Shown here: positions 45,212 through 54,542 of the stretch, piece by piece
How positions within the stretch are numbered: the stretch's first letter is position 1
Layout of the letters: every line of letters starts with the position of its first letter
Assembly: GCF_002019635.1 (NCBI RefSeq)
Contig: NZ_KV917371.1
Span: forward strand, 372,001 to 436,000
Length of the DNA stretch: 64,000 nucleotides
Source of the DNA: Metabacillus halosaccharovorans
GTDB lineage: Bacteria > Bacillota > Bacilli > Bacillales > Bacillaceae
Direction: 5' to 3'
Translations under genes and position numbers: made by a program
Notes under the pieces: model-generated
Seen by the model: only the letters and a program-made list of their open reading frames with translations
Told to the model about the DNA's origin: nothing
Databases searched by the model: none

Positions 45212-46297
45212 ATGGAGAATGCAAAGATATCCGCCATTCAGTTGGTTACGATCATGTACATTTTTGTTGTAGGTACAACCGTTATTTTCCCATTAGCTGC
45301 AGAAGCTGAACAAGCTGCCTGGATTTCAATTTTACTTGGTATGTTTTTAAGTTTTCCCTTGCTTTTGATTTATCACTATTTATATAAACTGTATCCTAAC
45401 CTGGTCTTAACAGAATACACAAAAAAGATCCTGGGTAAATATTTAGGTACCGCAGTCGGCATTTCCTATGTTTTGTTTTTTTTATACGGGGCTGCCCGTG
45501 ATGTTCGAGATGCAATGGAACTGGCACCTCTATTTTTACACGGAACACCTGTATCGGTCATCGGGATTATGTTTTTACTCCCTGTACTCTATGGATTATT
45601 TTTAGGAATAGAAGTCCTGCTAAGAACAAGTGAAATATTCATTGTATATCTGGTCCTAACAGGGATATTAATGATTATCTTTATTTTTCTTTCTGATATT
45701 TTTCAATATGAAAATTTATTACCTGTTTTAGAACCAGGTTGGGAAAAAATCGTTGGTACAGCAGTGAGAGAAGCTTGGATAGCACCTTTTGGAGAAGTTG
45801 TTTGTTTTACAATGGTATTTGCATATTTAAATAAACCAAAACTTCAATTAAAGGCATCTTTTATGGGAGTCATAATAGGAGGGTTATCTTTAACACTTTT
45901 TCACTTTTTAACGATCGGGGTATTAGGTGCCGATAGTAGAGGTACTTCCATATCTCCTTTTCTGAGAATGGTTCAAAAAATTGAGGTTGCTGACATTATT
46001 CAAAGACTTGATGCACTTTTTATGATTTGGCTGTTAGTTAATGATTTTTTTAAAGTCGCCATTTTTATGTATGCAGCAGTGATAGGCGGAGCAACATTAT
46101 TTAAAATATCTAAAAATGTGTTAGTTTTACCTTTTGGAGCCATAGTCTTTTTCACTTCCAATTATTTTACAGGAAACTACATTTCTCATATGGCTCAAGG
46201 TGATTTTATGCTTGCATATATTTATCCTATTTTTACCTTTGCTATTCCACTTTTATTATGTGTAGTGGCTTTTATTCGGAAAAAGAGAAAGAAGTGA
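45212..46297 (+). CDS. Spore germinant receptor subunit B (GerB permease)
   Basis: A 361-residue membrane protein of the endospore germination permease family (APC superfamily) with about ten helices. Typical stretches: KISAIQLVTIMYIFVVGTTVIFPLA at the start, LYGAARDVRDAMELAPLFLHGTP near residue 90, EAWIAPFGEVVCFTMVFAYL near residue 190 and PFLRMVQKIEVADIIQRLDALFMIWL near residue 250. It carries the nutrient-binding pocket of the receptor. It follows the deleted B copy by 7 bp and closes the operon. Confidence 0.93.
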   Translation: MENAKISAIQLVTIMYIFVVGTTVIFPLAAEAEQAAWISILLGMFLSFPLLLIYHYLYKLYPNLVLTEYTKKILGKYLGTAVGISYVLFFLYGAARDVRDAMELAPLFLHGTPVSVIGIMFLLPVLYGLFLGIEVLLRTSEIFIVYLVLTGILMIIFIFLSDIFQYENLLPVLEPGWEKIVGTAVREAWIAPFGEVVCFTMVFAYLNKPKLQLKASFMGVIIGGLSLTLFHFLTIGVLGADSRGTSISPFLRMVQKIEVADIIQRLDALFMIWLLVNDFFKVAIFMYAAVIGGATLFKISKNVLVLPFGAIVFFTSNYFTGNYISHMAQGDFMLAYIYPIFTFAIPLLLCVVAFIRKKRKK

Positions 46298-46351
46298 TGT
46301 CGGTGTCGAATTTTATCTAATAGAAAATTGCAAATAATTATTCAGTGTCCA

Positions 46352-46394
46352 AAAAAAGCCATGAAAAAGGAGACTTACTTTCACCTTTTCATGG
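46352..46394 (-). terminator. Terminator of the Fur-type operon
   Basis: On the minus strand CCATGAAAAGG pairs with CCTTTTTCATGG and is followed by seven T residues, directly behind the FbpA-like gene. It may also end the convergent ger operon. Confidence 0.78.
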
Positions 46395-46396
46395 TC

Positions 46397-46570
46397 TTAT
46401 GAAACGGAATGATTCTTTTCTTTTACCAGCTTATATTCACTTTCCAGTTCAGGTAAAGTTAATTCATATAATTGGCGATCATCTGATGATTTAAAGCAGT
46501 TTAACTTTAACAGTTGTTGAATGATAAGGTCCTTCTGAAAGACGATACCTTCTTTCATGTATTTACCCAT
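46397..46570 (-). CDS. fbpA: Fur-regulated basic protein FbpA family
   Basis: A 57-residue protein starting MGKYMKEGIVFQKDLIIQQL and containing the family core DDRQLYELTLPELESEYK near residue 32. FbpA-type proteins are small Fur-controlled helpers of the iron-sparing response that works with the FsrA small RNA. The ATG at 46570 has AGGATGTG upstream; the in-frame GTG at 46579 lies inside that site. It is the last gene of a three-gene operon whose promoter carries two Fur boxes, which agrees with the name. Exact orthology to B. subtilis FbpA is not proven. Confidence 0.82.
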   Translation of the reverse strand: MGKYMKEGIVFQKDLIIQQLLKLNCFKSSDDRQLYELTLPELESEYKLVKEKNHSVS

Positions 46571-46592
46571 TTCTTTCACATCCTATGAAAAC

Positions 46593-47006
46593 CTACATTA
46601 GTTGATTTTCCGTCATACTATTTAAATGTCTTTCTAACATTATTTTTAACTCATTGGACTTTTTCAAGCCATTTGTCGCTTCCAAGAATGTATCCTCATC
46701 ACCATGCCCCAGAGACTGATCAACCTGAAATTTCAAGTGATTAATATGTAACTCCAAATCCATTAACGAATAAATATATCCTTTAATGAAATACTTTTCT
46801 AAGTCGTCTAATGCCATATATATATACTTATCAGAATTCAGGATAACCATGTTATACCATCCCTGTTCATGTACATATGTACGTTCATTAGTTACTTCCA
46901 GAAATTCTCCACGCTTAATTGTCAGCATATCCTCATGCTCCCCATCTGGACAAAAACACTCGACAAAATGTTGGAACTGTTGATTCACGATAAAATAGTG
47001 ATGCAT
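46593..47006 (-). CDS. Small protein of the Fur-type operon, possible IDEAL-like C-terminus
   Basis: A 137-residue protein beginning MHHYFIVNQQFQHFVECF. The first 75 residues look like a small beta-rich domain (LTIKRGEFLEVTNERTYVHEQGWYNMVILN). The rest is helical (DLELHINHLKFQVDQSLGHGDEDTFLEATNGLKKSNELKIMLE) and resembles the IDEAL helix pair of Bacillus proteins by eye only. The ATG at 47006 is chosen because GAGAGGAG lies 8 nt upstream; a longer frame begins inside the preceding gene. It is the middle gene of the iron-regulated operon. Function unknown. Confidence 0.7.
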   Translation of the reverse strand: MHHYFIVNQQFQHFVECFCPDGEHEDMLTIKRGEFLEVTNERTYVHEQGWYNMVILNSDKYIYMALDDLEKYFIKGYIYSLMDLELHINHLKFQVDQSLGHGDEDTFLEATNGLKKSNELKIMLERHLNSMTENQLM

Positions 47007-47022
47007 AGTCGAAACTCCTCTC

Positions 47023-47745
47023 TTAATGGACATTTTGATCTTTAAATATATCTTTGCATAGTTTTGTTAAAGGACATTCAAAGCACCCTTGATTGTTTTC
47101 ATTAATAAGTTGCTTTATATACTCCAAATATTGAACTCCCTTTGGAATATCTTGCTCACTTGGATAAAAGGCAGTTATTCTTCCATCTAATAAAGAAACA
47201 ATCTCAATCTTTTCAGGTAGTATTCCCAAAGATTCGTAAGAGAAAACCGAAACGAGTTGACTATATCTTTCCATCAACTGCTGATCTGCCTCTAAAAGGA
47301 ATTTTTTTACTGAAAAAGATGTAGCTGACCATTCTGCTAATTCGATCGTAATGGAGGCTTGAGATTCTAAACCCTTTATGTATAGTTTTTCATATAAGAA
47401 AAGCGGCGGTTGCTTACTTTTGGTTGAGAGAAACTGAAGCAAATGGTCCGTTATTTTGGCTAAAACCATATAATACTCTTCCCCGGACTGAAAAATATCA
47501 AACCTGACTTGGTGCCAATACTCATTTATTAACTTTAATGCAGATAGCTTTGTCTGATCTTCTAAACGAAGCTCATAATATGTATGAACAATTGAATTGA
47601 TGACTGCCTGTATATTCTGTCTCCACATTCGCTCTTTTTCATGAAGGAGCTGAAAATAGTAAACTTGATACGGACATTTTATAAAAGACTCTAAATGATC
47701 TTGCATCACATTCTTCTCTGCCATATGTTTGTTTTCATTCATCAT
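47023..47745 (-). CDS. Cas4/AddB-like four-cysteine protein, apparently without nuclease residues
   Basis: A 240-residue protein, first gene of a Fur-type operon. The N-terminal SFIKCPYQVYYFQL resembles the cysteine-containing start of Cas4/AddB-type PD-(D/E)XK domains. The C-terminus CFECPLTKLC (C-x2-C-x5-C near residue 225) completes the cysteine pattern that binds a [4Fe-4S] cluster in those enzymes. The strand where D and ExK should lie reads IEIVSLLDGRITAF, with no clear catalytic set. It may therefore be a non-catalytic iron-sulfur protein made under iron limitation. The start has AAAGGAAG about 10 nt upstream. I know no characterised homologue. Confidence 0.6.
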   Translation of the reverse strand: MMNENKHMAEKNVMQDHLESFIKCPYQVYYFQLLHEKERMWRQNIQAVINSIVHTYYELRLEDQTKLSALKLINEYWHQVRFDIFQSGEEYYMVLAKITDHLLQFLSTKSKQPPLFLYEKLYIKGLESQASITIELAEWSATSFSVKKFLLEADQQLMERYSQLVSVFSYESLGILPEKIEIVSLLDGRITAFYPSEQDIPKGVQYLEYIKQLINENNQGCFECPLTKLCKDIFKDQNVH

Positions 47746-47770
47746 TTAGAGAACACTTCCTTTCATTTGA

Positions 47771-47827
47771 TGATAATGATTATCATCATCCTTTATAATT
47801 GTAATTGAAAACCATTCTCAATGTCAA
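47771..47827 (-). promoter_or_regulatory. Promoter with two Fur boxes (fbpA operon)
   Basis: On the minus strand -35 TTGACA (47827-47822), 18-bp spacer, -10 TACAAT (47803-47798). A perfect 7-1-7 Fur box TGATAATGATTATCA lies downstream at 47771-47785. A weaker one (TGAAAACCATTCTCA on the plus strand, 47806-47820) fills the promoter spacer. Confidence 0.9.
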
Positions 47828-47852
47828 GAATTCATCTCAATAAAATTATTAG

Positions 47853-47884
47853 AAAAAAGGATCAGTTTCCATAACTGATCCTTT
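47853..47884 (-). terminator. Terminator of the aldehyde dehydrogenase gene
   Basis: AAAGGATCAGTT / AACTGATCCTTT with a 5-nt loop directly follows the stop codon; the minus-strand continuation is TTTCTAATAA. Confidence 0.8.
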
Positions 47885-47886
47885 CC

Positions 47887-49281
47887 TTACTTCATCAATT
47901 TTTTCATCATTTTTAAACTGTTTTTTGCATTAGGATACCTAAAGCTGAAATCAAAACGATTGGTTTGTTTGAGTACACTCTTATAATGGGAAAATGTTTG
48001 AAAGCTCGCCTCCCCATGATACGTACCCATTCCACTTTCACCCACACCTCCAAAAGGCAGGTATGGTGTGGCAATATGCATAAGTGTATCGTTAATACAC
48101 CCTCCACCAAATGATGTAGACTCAGTGACTTGTTTTGCTACCTCATCATTCGTTGTAAAGACGTATAAAGCTAACGGCTTTGGACGGCTATTAATAAAAT
48201 CAACTGCTTCTTGTATGTTATCGTACTCCAAGATTGGCAGTATGGGTCCAAAGATTTCTTCTGTCATTAGAGGAGTTGTGAGATCTTTTGGTTTGATCAG
48301 TGTTGGATTTATCTTAAGCCGTCTTTCATCAGATTGACCGCCGAACAAGATTGTCCCATCTGATAAATAACTTTTTAACCGGTGAAAATGACGGTTATTC
48401 ACAATTTTTGTAAACTCATCATTTTGAATTGCGTTTTCACCAAAAAATTCAACAATTACCTTTTTTAATTCTTCGATTAATGGCTCTTTAATTTTTTTAT
48501 CGAGAAAGAGATAATCCGGTGCAATACAGGTTTGACCGGCATTTATTAGCTTTCCAAACACAATTCTCTTTGCAGCAAGCTGCAAATTGGCTGATTGGTC
48601 TACAATGCAAGGGCTCTTCCCACCAAGCTCTAATGTGATCGGAATTAATCTTTCGGCAGCAGCCTTCATCACAATTTTCCCCACAGGGACACTTCCAGTA
48701 AAAAAGATATAATCGAATGGTTGATCTAATAAAATACTTGTTGTCTCGACTCCACCTTCCATCACAGTCACATAGGCAGGGTCAAACGCTTCTTGAATTA
48801 ACTTTACCAGTATTGAAGATGTATATGGTGTTAATTCAGAAGGCTTTAGAATGGCTGTATTTCCCGCTGCAATAGCTCCAATAAGTGGGGCCAGTTGTAG
48901 CTGAAACGGATAATTCCATGGTGCAATGATAAGCGTGACACCATAGGGCTCAGCTACTCTAATACCTTTTGATCCTATATGTGTCTTTGCTGTTTTTACC
49001 TTTTCAGGCTTCATCCATTTATCTAAATGCTTTAATGTAAATTTGATCTCCTCTAACAAAAAGCCAATTTCAGTCATATATGCTTCTGTTTCAGATTTAT
49101 TTAAATCAAGTTTAAGCGCCTGACAAATTTCTTTTTCATGTTTCCGAACCTGTTCAGCAAGGGTTTGAAGCATTCTTATTCTGAAGTCCTTTGACTTTGT
49201 TTGACCCGTATGAAAGAAGTTTTTTTGAAGTTGAACAACTGTTGATACAGATTCAACAGTCTGTTCGCTCAATTGAACCAT
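47887..49281 (-). CDS. Aldehyde dehydrogenase (class 3-like, YwdH type)
   Basis: A 464-residue NAD(P)-dependent aldehyde dehydrogenase of the short class 3 group. Markers: substrate/cofactor segment IIAPWNYPFQLQLAPLIGAIAAGNTAILKPSE near residue 115, FTGSVPVGKIVMKAA near residue 195, general-base Glu in LELGGKSP near residue 218, and catalytic Cys in INAGQTCIAPDY near residue 252. Residues IFGPILPI and INDTLMHIATPYLPFGGVGESGMG close the fold. The C-terminus FRYPNAKNSLKMMKKLMK is amphipathic, as in membrane-attached fatty-aldehyde dehydrogenases. It is probably monocistronic. Confidence 0.93.
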   Translation of the reverse strand: MVQLSEQTVESVSTVVQLQKNFFHTGQTKSKDFRIRMLQTLAEQVRKHEKEICQALKLDLNKSETEAYMTEIGFLLEEIKFTLKHLDKWMKPEKVKTAKTHIGSKGIRVAEPYGVTLIIAPWNYPFQLQLAPLIGAIAAGNTAILKPSELTPYTSSILVKLIQEAFDPAYVTVMEGGVETTSILLDQPFDYIFFTGSVPVGKIVMKAAAERLIPITLELGGKSPCIVDQSANLQLAAKRIVFGKLINAGQTCIAPDYLFLDKKIKEPLIEELKKVIVEFFGENAIQNDEFTKIVNNRHFHRLKSYLSDGTILFGGQSDERRLKINPTLIKPKDLTTPLMTEEIFGPILPILEYDNIQEAVDFINSRPKPLALYVFTTNDEVAKQVTESTSFGGGCINDTLMHIATPYLPFGGVGESGMGTYHGEASFQTFSHYKSVLKQTNRFDFSFRYPNAKNSLKMMKKLMK

Positions 49282-49364
49282 GACAATTCCTCCTAATAGA
49301 GCTTATCACCTGTTAATATAGACTTCATAAGGTGAAGATGTCAAAGTTTATCATTCCTACTTTC

Positions 49365-50573
49365 CTACATCGACTCTATTTTATTTTTTGAAAGAGGCGA
49401 ATGTTGATATCCCCATTTCAATGATAAGAACATTCCGATTATTCCTGCTGCGCCTGCGGTCAAAAACACTGGAAGAAATGTTCCTTCCTCAGAAAATAAC
49501 CCTGAGATAAATGGCCCTAGAAAAATACCGATTGCATACACAGCTTGAAACAACCCCATCGCAGTGGCGCGTTTTCTATTTGGAATGGTTTGAATCGCCA
49601 TGCCCATTAACAATGGAATCGTCATCCCTTGGGCAAAGCCATTAAATGCCTGTGTGAGATAGAGAACTTCCAGGTTATTTATAAACGGAATGATGACTGA
49701 AAACACAAATGTACCAAAGAATCCCACAACTAAGATTTTCCACTTCTGAAAGTTTCCAGCTAAATATCTTCCAGTTATAATAGGCGCAATTGCATGGGGG
49801 ACCATAAAGCTAAATACTAAATAAATAAGGCTCTCCTTTGAGGCACCTATCTTTAGCGCATAGTCTGGGGTAAATCCAAACATCGTAATAAATAGGACAG
49901 CGTGAGCAAGCGCTGATAGGATTGCTGCTTTTAAGACAGTAGGTTCTCTTAGGACTTCATTTAGTTCGCTCATTTTAATCTTCTTAGTCTCTGTTTTCTT
50001 CTTCGATTCTTTTATTTGAAGCGCTAACAAGATCCCAAGTATTCCAACAAATCCACCTATCCAAAATGGAGATTTCCATCCCCATTGAGTTACGAGGTAT
50101 CCACTCAAACCCATACTTATAAGTTGGGAAGCAACCGTAATAAACTGTACATTCCCCATAGCTCTTGTAGTGTCTTCTTGCTTAAAATAGCTCGCATATA
50201 GAACAGTAAATGCAACCCACATCGATGCTGTAATACCGGAAATAAACCTTGAAACCAAAGCAAACTCTATACTCTCAGTTAAAGCAAAACCAAGGCAGCT
50301 GATCACTCCTGTCACTAAGCCGGCTATTACAAACGGCTTCCGAATTTGCAGACGATCTGAGACAACTCCAACGGGAAGTCGTAATAAAATTTGCATAATA
50401 CCATAGCTTCCGACGATAAATCCGACGAACGTATATGTACCACCTAAATAGTCCAAATAAGAGACAAAAACCGGCACATAAATATAAAGTGAAAACCAAT
50501 AAATAAAGGTAATTAGAATAAACAATATATGATCATAGAGTGAGAGCTTCTGAACTTCGATATCACCAGTCAA
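49365..50573 (-). CDS. MFS transporter (drug-efflux-like)
   Basis: A 402-residue major facilitator with 12 predicted helices. The loop 2-3 motif appears as LPVGVVSDRLQIRKPFVIAGLVTG near residue 70, and the loop 8-9 counterpart is TIPNRKRATAMGLFQAVYAIGIFLGPFISG near residue 330. No substrate-specific motif is visible; drug or small-metabolite export is the default. The ATG at 50573 has AAGGAGGTTTATTTTG upstream. Monocistronic. Confidence 0.88.
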   Translation of the reverse strand: MTGDIEVQKLSLYDHILFILITFIYWFSLYIYVPVFVSYLDYLGGTYTFVGFIVGSYGIMQILLRLPVGVVSDRLQIRKPFVIAGLVTGVISCLGFALTESIEFALVSRFISGITASMWVAFTVLYASYFKQEDTTRAMGNVQFITVASQLISMGLSGYLVTQWGWKSPFWIGGFVGILGILLALQIKESKKKTETKKIKMSELNEVLREPTVLKAAILSALAHAVLFITMFGFTPDYALKIGASKESLIYLVFSFMVPHAIAPIITGRYLAGNFQKWKILVVGFFGTFVFSVIIPFINNLEVLYLTQAFNGFAQGMTIPLLMGMAIQTIPNRKRATAMGLFQAVYAIGIFLGPFISGLFSEEGTFLPVFLTAGAAGIIGMFLSLKWGYQHSPLSKNKIESM

Positions 50574-50655
50574 AATAAACCTCCTTATGTAGCTTTCTAT
50601 GTGTATTTATCTATCTTATCGGCTTTCATACATCTTTTAAATACTAAAAATAAAA

Positions 50656-50696
50656 AAAGAGAAGAAAATCAACATTATGTTAATCTCCTTCTCTTT
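50656..50696 (-). terminator. Terminator of uppP
   Basis: On the minus strand AAAGAGAAGGAGATTAAC pairs with GTTGATTTTCTTCTCTTT (one mismatch) and is followed by four further T residues. Confidence 0.83.
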
Positions 50697-50706
50697 ATGA
50701 ATATGC

Positions 50707-51543
50707 TTAGAAGTACAATACCCAAATCACGACGACCAGCACAATACGGTAGATCGCAAATGGCATTAATTTAATTTTATTAATCAATTTTAAGAAAAAC
50801 CGGATTGATATTAACGCAAAAACAAAGGCACTAATAAATCCTGCGATAAAAAACGGCATGGCATCAAGTGTGAAGTATTGCCAGTTTTTAAGAAGAGATA
50901 GAAAGCTTGCGCCCGCCATAATCGGTACAGCCATAATAAATGTAAAATCAGCTGCTGCACGGTGACTCATTCCCAATAACACACCACCTGAAATCGTCGA
51001 GCCAGAGCGTGAAAAACCAGGCCATAATGAAAGACACTGAATAAGCCCCACTGATAATGCCTGCTTGTACGTAATTTGGTCAACCGTATCAATCTTCGGT
51101 ACTTTTGGACCGAAAAGGTCAGCAGCAATCATTAAGAGCGCACCCACAACTAACCCGATTAACACAGTTTCGATAGAGAATAAATACTCATCGATATAAT
51201 CCTCAAACAAAACACCTAAAACACCTGCCGGAATTAACCCGACAATAACTTGTGACAGCTTTAGTCGATTCTGAGTAGTTCTTTTTTGTACACTTTTGCT
51301 AAATCTGCTTAATCCCAGCATTTGAATAAATCTGTCTTTAAATACAACGACAACTGCTAATATAGACCCTAGTTGAATAACAATTTTAAATGTATTTGCA
51401 ACATATTTTGTTAAAAATTCTTCTGATTGTAACCACATATCATCAACAATAATCATATGACCTGTTGAAGAAACCGGTGCAAATTCTGTTAATCCTTCTA
51501 CCAAGCCTAATATAACAGCTTTTAAGATTGTAATAAAATCCAT
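50707..51543 (-). CDS. uppP: Undecaprenyl-diphosphatase (UppP/BacA)
   Basis: A 278-residue membrane enzyme that recycles undecaprenyl pyrophosphate to the monophosphate, the lipid carrier for cell-wall synthesis; over-expression gives bacitracin resistance. The catalytic signatures are LVEGLTEFAPVSSTGHMIIV near residue 14 (Glu-rich motif, here with A and V where L and I are usual) and LWPGFSRSGSTISGGVLLGM near residue 172. About eight helices. It lies alone, without bacitracin-transport genes. Confidence 0.95.
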   Translation of the reverse strand: MDFITILKAVILGLVEGLTEFAPVSSTGHMIIVDDMWLQSEEFLTKYVANTFKIVIQLGSILAVVVVFKDRFIQMLGLSRFSKSVQKRTTQNRLKLSQVIVGLIPAGVLGVLFEDYIDEYLFSIETVLIGLVVGALLMIAADLFGPKVPKIDTVDQITYKQALSVGLIQCLSLWPGFSRSGSTISGGVLLGMSHRAAADFTFIMAVPIMAGASFLSLLKNWQYFTLDAMPFFIAGFISAFVFALISIRFFLKLINKIKLMPFAIYRIVLVVVIWVLYF

Positions 51544-51636
51544 CCTTATAAGCTCCTATCATTCTTTAATCGATAAACCCACAAATGTAAGTATACCGTC
51601 AAAGCAGCTGAGATGGAACTTAATTTTTCCTTAAGA

Positions 51637-52614
51637 TTATTCTTTTACAAATGCCTTTGTACTTCTTACTGTGTCAATCTGACGAACCATTTTTTCAATT
51701 TGTTCACGTTTTGGTTCCAGAAAAGGTGGCAATGAGAGTTTTTCACCTAATGTTTCATAAGGCTCATCCCCCATAAATCCCGGACCATCTGTTGCAAATT
51801 CAAATAAAATATGAGGTGCAACCCTAGCATATAATGATTCAAAGAAATGTCTGTTTACATATCCTGATGTGTGGAATCCTATGTTTTCCATTCTGGAAAT
51901 CCACTCTTCTAACACATTTCGATCCTCTACTCGGAAGGCTACGTGGTGAACTGTACCAAAGCCTTGAATTCCCTGTGGAAGCATAACATTATGCTCCACT
52001 ATAACCTGTGCTCCATTTCCACCTTCACCTACTTCGAATAAATGGAATGATCCTTCCTGGGCAATTTCCTTAAACAAAAGAGCTTTTTCTAATACTTCTT
52101 TTAGTTGATCAAAATTGGAGATTCTGATAAAGATTGGCCCCAAGCCTGTAATAGCGTGCTCTAATGGAATAGGTCCTTTTTGCCAAGGTGTACCTGAAGC
52201 AACTCCCTTATTATGCTCATCAGAAATTAACTGGTAGTGTTGATCATCAAAATCAACAAAAGACAGTGTTTTCTTGCCAAATTGTTCTTTAATTCCTGTG
52301 TGATTAACTCCTAAACGATCAAATCGTTTGGCCCAATAATCTAGTGAAGCATCTGTTGGAACCCGGAAAGATGTTTTTGAAATTTCATTTGTTCCATGAG
52401 CTCCTTTTGGAATCCCAGGAAAATCGAAGAAAGTCATATCTGTACCAGCACTGCCTACATCATCGGCAAAAAATAAATGGTAAGTCTGAATATCATCCTG
52501 ATTAACTGTTTTCTTCACTAACCGCATTCCTAATGCATAAGTGAAAAATTCATAATTTTTTTCTGCACTACTAGTAATAGCTGTTACATGGTGTATTCCT
52601 TTTAAATGGTTCAT
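51637..52614 (-). CDS. Ring-cleaving dioxygenase of the MhqO/MhqA group
   Basis: A 325-residue extradiol-type vicinal-oxygen-chelate protein with two glyoxalase-like modules. The N-terminal module has KGIHHVTAITSSAEKNYEFF with the metal His near residue 9, the second has GTVHHVAFRVEDRNVLEEW near residue 220, and the third ligand (Glu) is probably in PHILFEFATDGPGF near residue 270. In B. subtilis MhqA, MhqE and MhqO protect against quinones and catechols and are repressed by MhqR. The palindrome at 52688-52705 supports the same control. Which of the three B. subtilis genes is the orthologue cannot be told. Confidence 0.88.
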   Translation of the reverse strand: MNHLKGIHHVTAITSSAEKNYEFFTYALGMRLVKKTVNQDDIQTYHLFFADDVGSAGTDMTFFDFPGIPKGAHGTNEISKTSFRVPTDASLDYWAKRFDRLGVNHTGIKEQFGKKTLSFVDFDDQHYQLISDEHNKGVASGTPWQKGPIPLEHAITGLGPIFIRISNFDQLKEVLEKALLFKEIAQEGSFHLFEVGEGGNGAQVIVEHNVMLPQGIQGFGTVHHVAFRVEDRNVLEEWISRMENIGFHTSGYVNRHFFESLYARVAPHILFEFATDGPGFMGDEPYETLGEKLSLPPFLEPKREQIEKMVRQIDTVRSTKAFVKE

Positions 52615-52687
52615 TTTTATTCCCCCGTTATCATGAATGTACTATTTATTATGATTTTTTTATGTTTATAAATACATTTAATTCAAA

Positions 52688-52705
52688 TATCTTGATTTGA
52701 AGATA
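52688..52705 (-). promoter_or_regulatory. Candidate MhqR-type operator
   Basis: TATCTTGATTTGAAGATA: half-sites TATCTT / AAGATA about a 6-bp centre, similar to the B. subtilis MhqR palindrome (TATCTCGA-TCGAGATA as I remember it). It lies 74 bp upstream of the dioxygenase start codon. Confidence 0.5.
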
Positions 52706-52758
52706 ATATATCATGAAATTACCCTCATTGCAAGTCATTGAACTAAGGTAAAGTTATC

Positions 52759-52785
52759 AAAAAAAAACCAAGGATTTCTCCTTGG
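52759..52785 (-). terminator. Terminator of the cysJI operon
   Basis: CCAAGGA, loop TTTC, TCCTTGG; on the minus strand it is followed by nine T residues, about 10 bp beyond the cysI stop. Confidence 0.85.
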
Positions 52786-52794
52786 CTCTCGTTA

Positions 52795-54513
52795 TCAATC
52801 ATGAAAATTTGTACCATCTGTTGTTGCTTTAATAATACCTGCGCGGATTACGAAGTCACCAAAGTGCTCGTTTTCTTTACGCTCTTTTGCGTAGCGTGGA
52901 AGAATTGTACCAAGCTCTTTCAAAATTTCTTCTTCTCCGATGTTTTCACGGTACATTTTGCTTAGACGTGTTCCGTCATGTGCTGCACCTAAGTACATAT
53001 TGTATTTACCAGGGGCTTTACCGATAAATCCTATTTCGCCTAACGCATGCCGTGCACATCCGTTTGGACAGCCTGTCATACGGATCGTAATCTCTTTATC
53101 ATTAAGACCGTTTTGATCAACAATTTCATCGATTTTATCGATAAGTGTTGGTAGATAACGTTCTGCTTCTGCCATTGCTAAACCACATGTTGGTAACGCC
53201 ACACAAGCAAGTGCGCTTCGGCGTAATGCAGAGTAATGCTTACCATCGGTTAGACCATATTTTTCAATAATCTCGTCGATTTTTTTCTTTTTCTGTGTTG
53301 ATACATTTCCGATGATTAGGTTTTGGTTGGCTGTTAAACGGAAATCGCCTTTGTGAATTTTCGCGATTTCTCTTATTCCAGTCATCAGTTTGTAGTTTTC
53401 ATAGTCTGTTATACGTCCACCTTCAATAAATAATGTGAAATTCCATTTTCCTTTCACACCTTTTACCCAACCATAGCGATCACCGTTATGGTCAAAGTTG
53501 AATGGTTTTGCTTCATCAAGACTCCATCCAAGACGATTATGAAGTTCCTCTACAACATTTTCCAATCCCAATCGATCAACAGTATATTTGAAGCGGGCAT
53601 TTTTACGAGATGAACGATTTCCGTAATCACGTTGAATGGTGATAACTTTTTCTGCAACATCATAGATTTGTTCCGGTTTACAGAAGCCGATTACTTTTGC
53701 AAGCTGTGGATATGTCGTTTTATCACCATGTGACATACCCATTCCGCCACCAATCGCTACGTTAAAACCAACAAGCTTGTCGTTTTCAACAATCGCGATT
53801 AAGCCTAAGTCTTGAGAAAATACATCGACATCGTTTGACGGTGGTACAGCAATCCCGATTTTAAACTTTCGTGGTAAATAAAGCGGGCCATACATTGGCT
53901 CAACTTCTTCAATATCAGGTGTACCTGCTACTCTTTCTTCATCAAGCCATATTTCATGGTAAGCTCTTGTACGTGGAAGTAAATCATCACTTAGCTTTTT
54001 AGACCATTCGTACACTTCTTCATGGACAGTTGATTGATAAGGATTTGCCACACACATAACATTACGGTTAACATCTCCACAAGCAGCTATCGTATCCATT
54101 AAGGATGCATGAATGCCTTGTATTGTTGGCTTCATATTCCATTTTAGAATACCATGCATTTGAAATGTCATACGAGTTGTAAGCTTAAGTGTTCCATTTC
54201 CGTATTTATTTGCAAGATCATCCATTACAAGCCATTGATCAGGTGTTGCGACACCACCAGGTAATCGAACACGCAGCATAAATTGATAAGCCGGCTCTAA
54301 TTTTTGTTTTTGACGTTCATTACGAAGATCACGGTCATCCTGCAAATAGCTGCCGTGGTGCTTCATCAAGCGGTTGTCATCATCAGAAATTCCTGCGCTT
54401 AGACGTTCGAGCATCGATTCTTTAAGTGTGCCACGCAAGTAGTCACTTTCTTCTTTAATACGTTCAACATCACTTGGAGCGCCTTCTGGTGCTTTTAAAA
54501 TTTGGTTCGCCAT
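52795..54513 (-). CDS. cysI: Sulfite reductase hemoprotein (beta subunit)
   Basis: A 572-residue siroheme/[4Fe-4S] protein that reduces sulfite to sulfide for cysteine synthesis, working with the flavoprotein CysJ. The cluster cysteines lie in [16 protein letters not shown] near residue 440 and [16 protein letters not shown] near residue 480. The first ferredoxin-like half has [13 protein letters not shown] near residue 180 and the second [30 protein letters not shown] precedes the ATG. It starts 29 bp after cysJ and forms a two-gene operon with it, as in B. subtilis. Confidence 0.96.
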   Translation of the reverse strand: MANQILKAPEGAPSDVERIKEESDYLRGTLKESMLERLSAGISDDDNRLMKHHGSYLQDDRDLRNERQKQKLEPAYQFMLRVRLPGGVATPDQWLVMDDLANKYGNGTLKLTTRMTFQMHGILKWNMKPTIQGIHASLMDTIAACGDVNRNVMCVANPYQSTVHEEVYEWSKKLSDDLLPRTRAYHEIWLDEERVAGTPDIEEVEPMYGPLYLPRKFKIGIAVPPSNDVDVFSQDLGLIAIVENDKLVGFNVAIGGGMGMSHGDKTTYPQLAKVIGFCKPEQIYDVAEKVITIQRDYGNRSSRKNARFKYTVDRLGLENVVEELHNRLGWSLDEAKPFNFDHNGDRYGWVKGVKGKWNFTLFIEGGRITDYENYKLMTGIREIAKIHKGDFRLTANQNLIIGNVSTQKKKKIDEIIEKYGLTDGKHYSALRRSALACVALPTCGLAMAEAERYLPTLIDKIDEIVDQNGLNDKEITIRMTGCPNGCARHALGEIGFIGKAPGKYNMYLGAAHDGTRLSKMYRENIGEEEILKELGTILPRYAKERKENEHFGDFVIRAGIIKATTDGTNFHD

Positions 54514-54542
54514 GTTCTAGAAAAACTCCTTTCAATCAAAAA

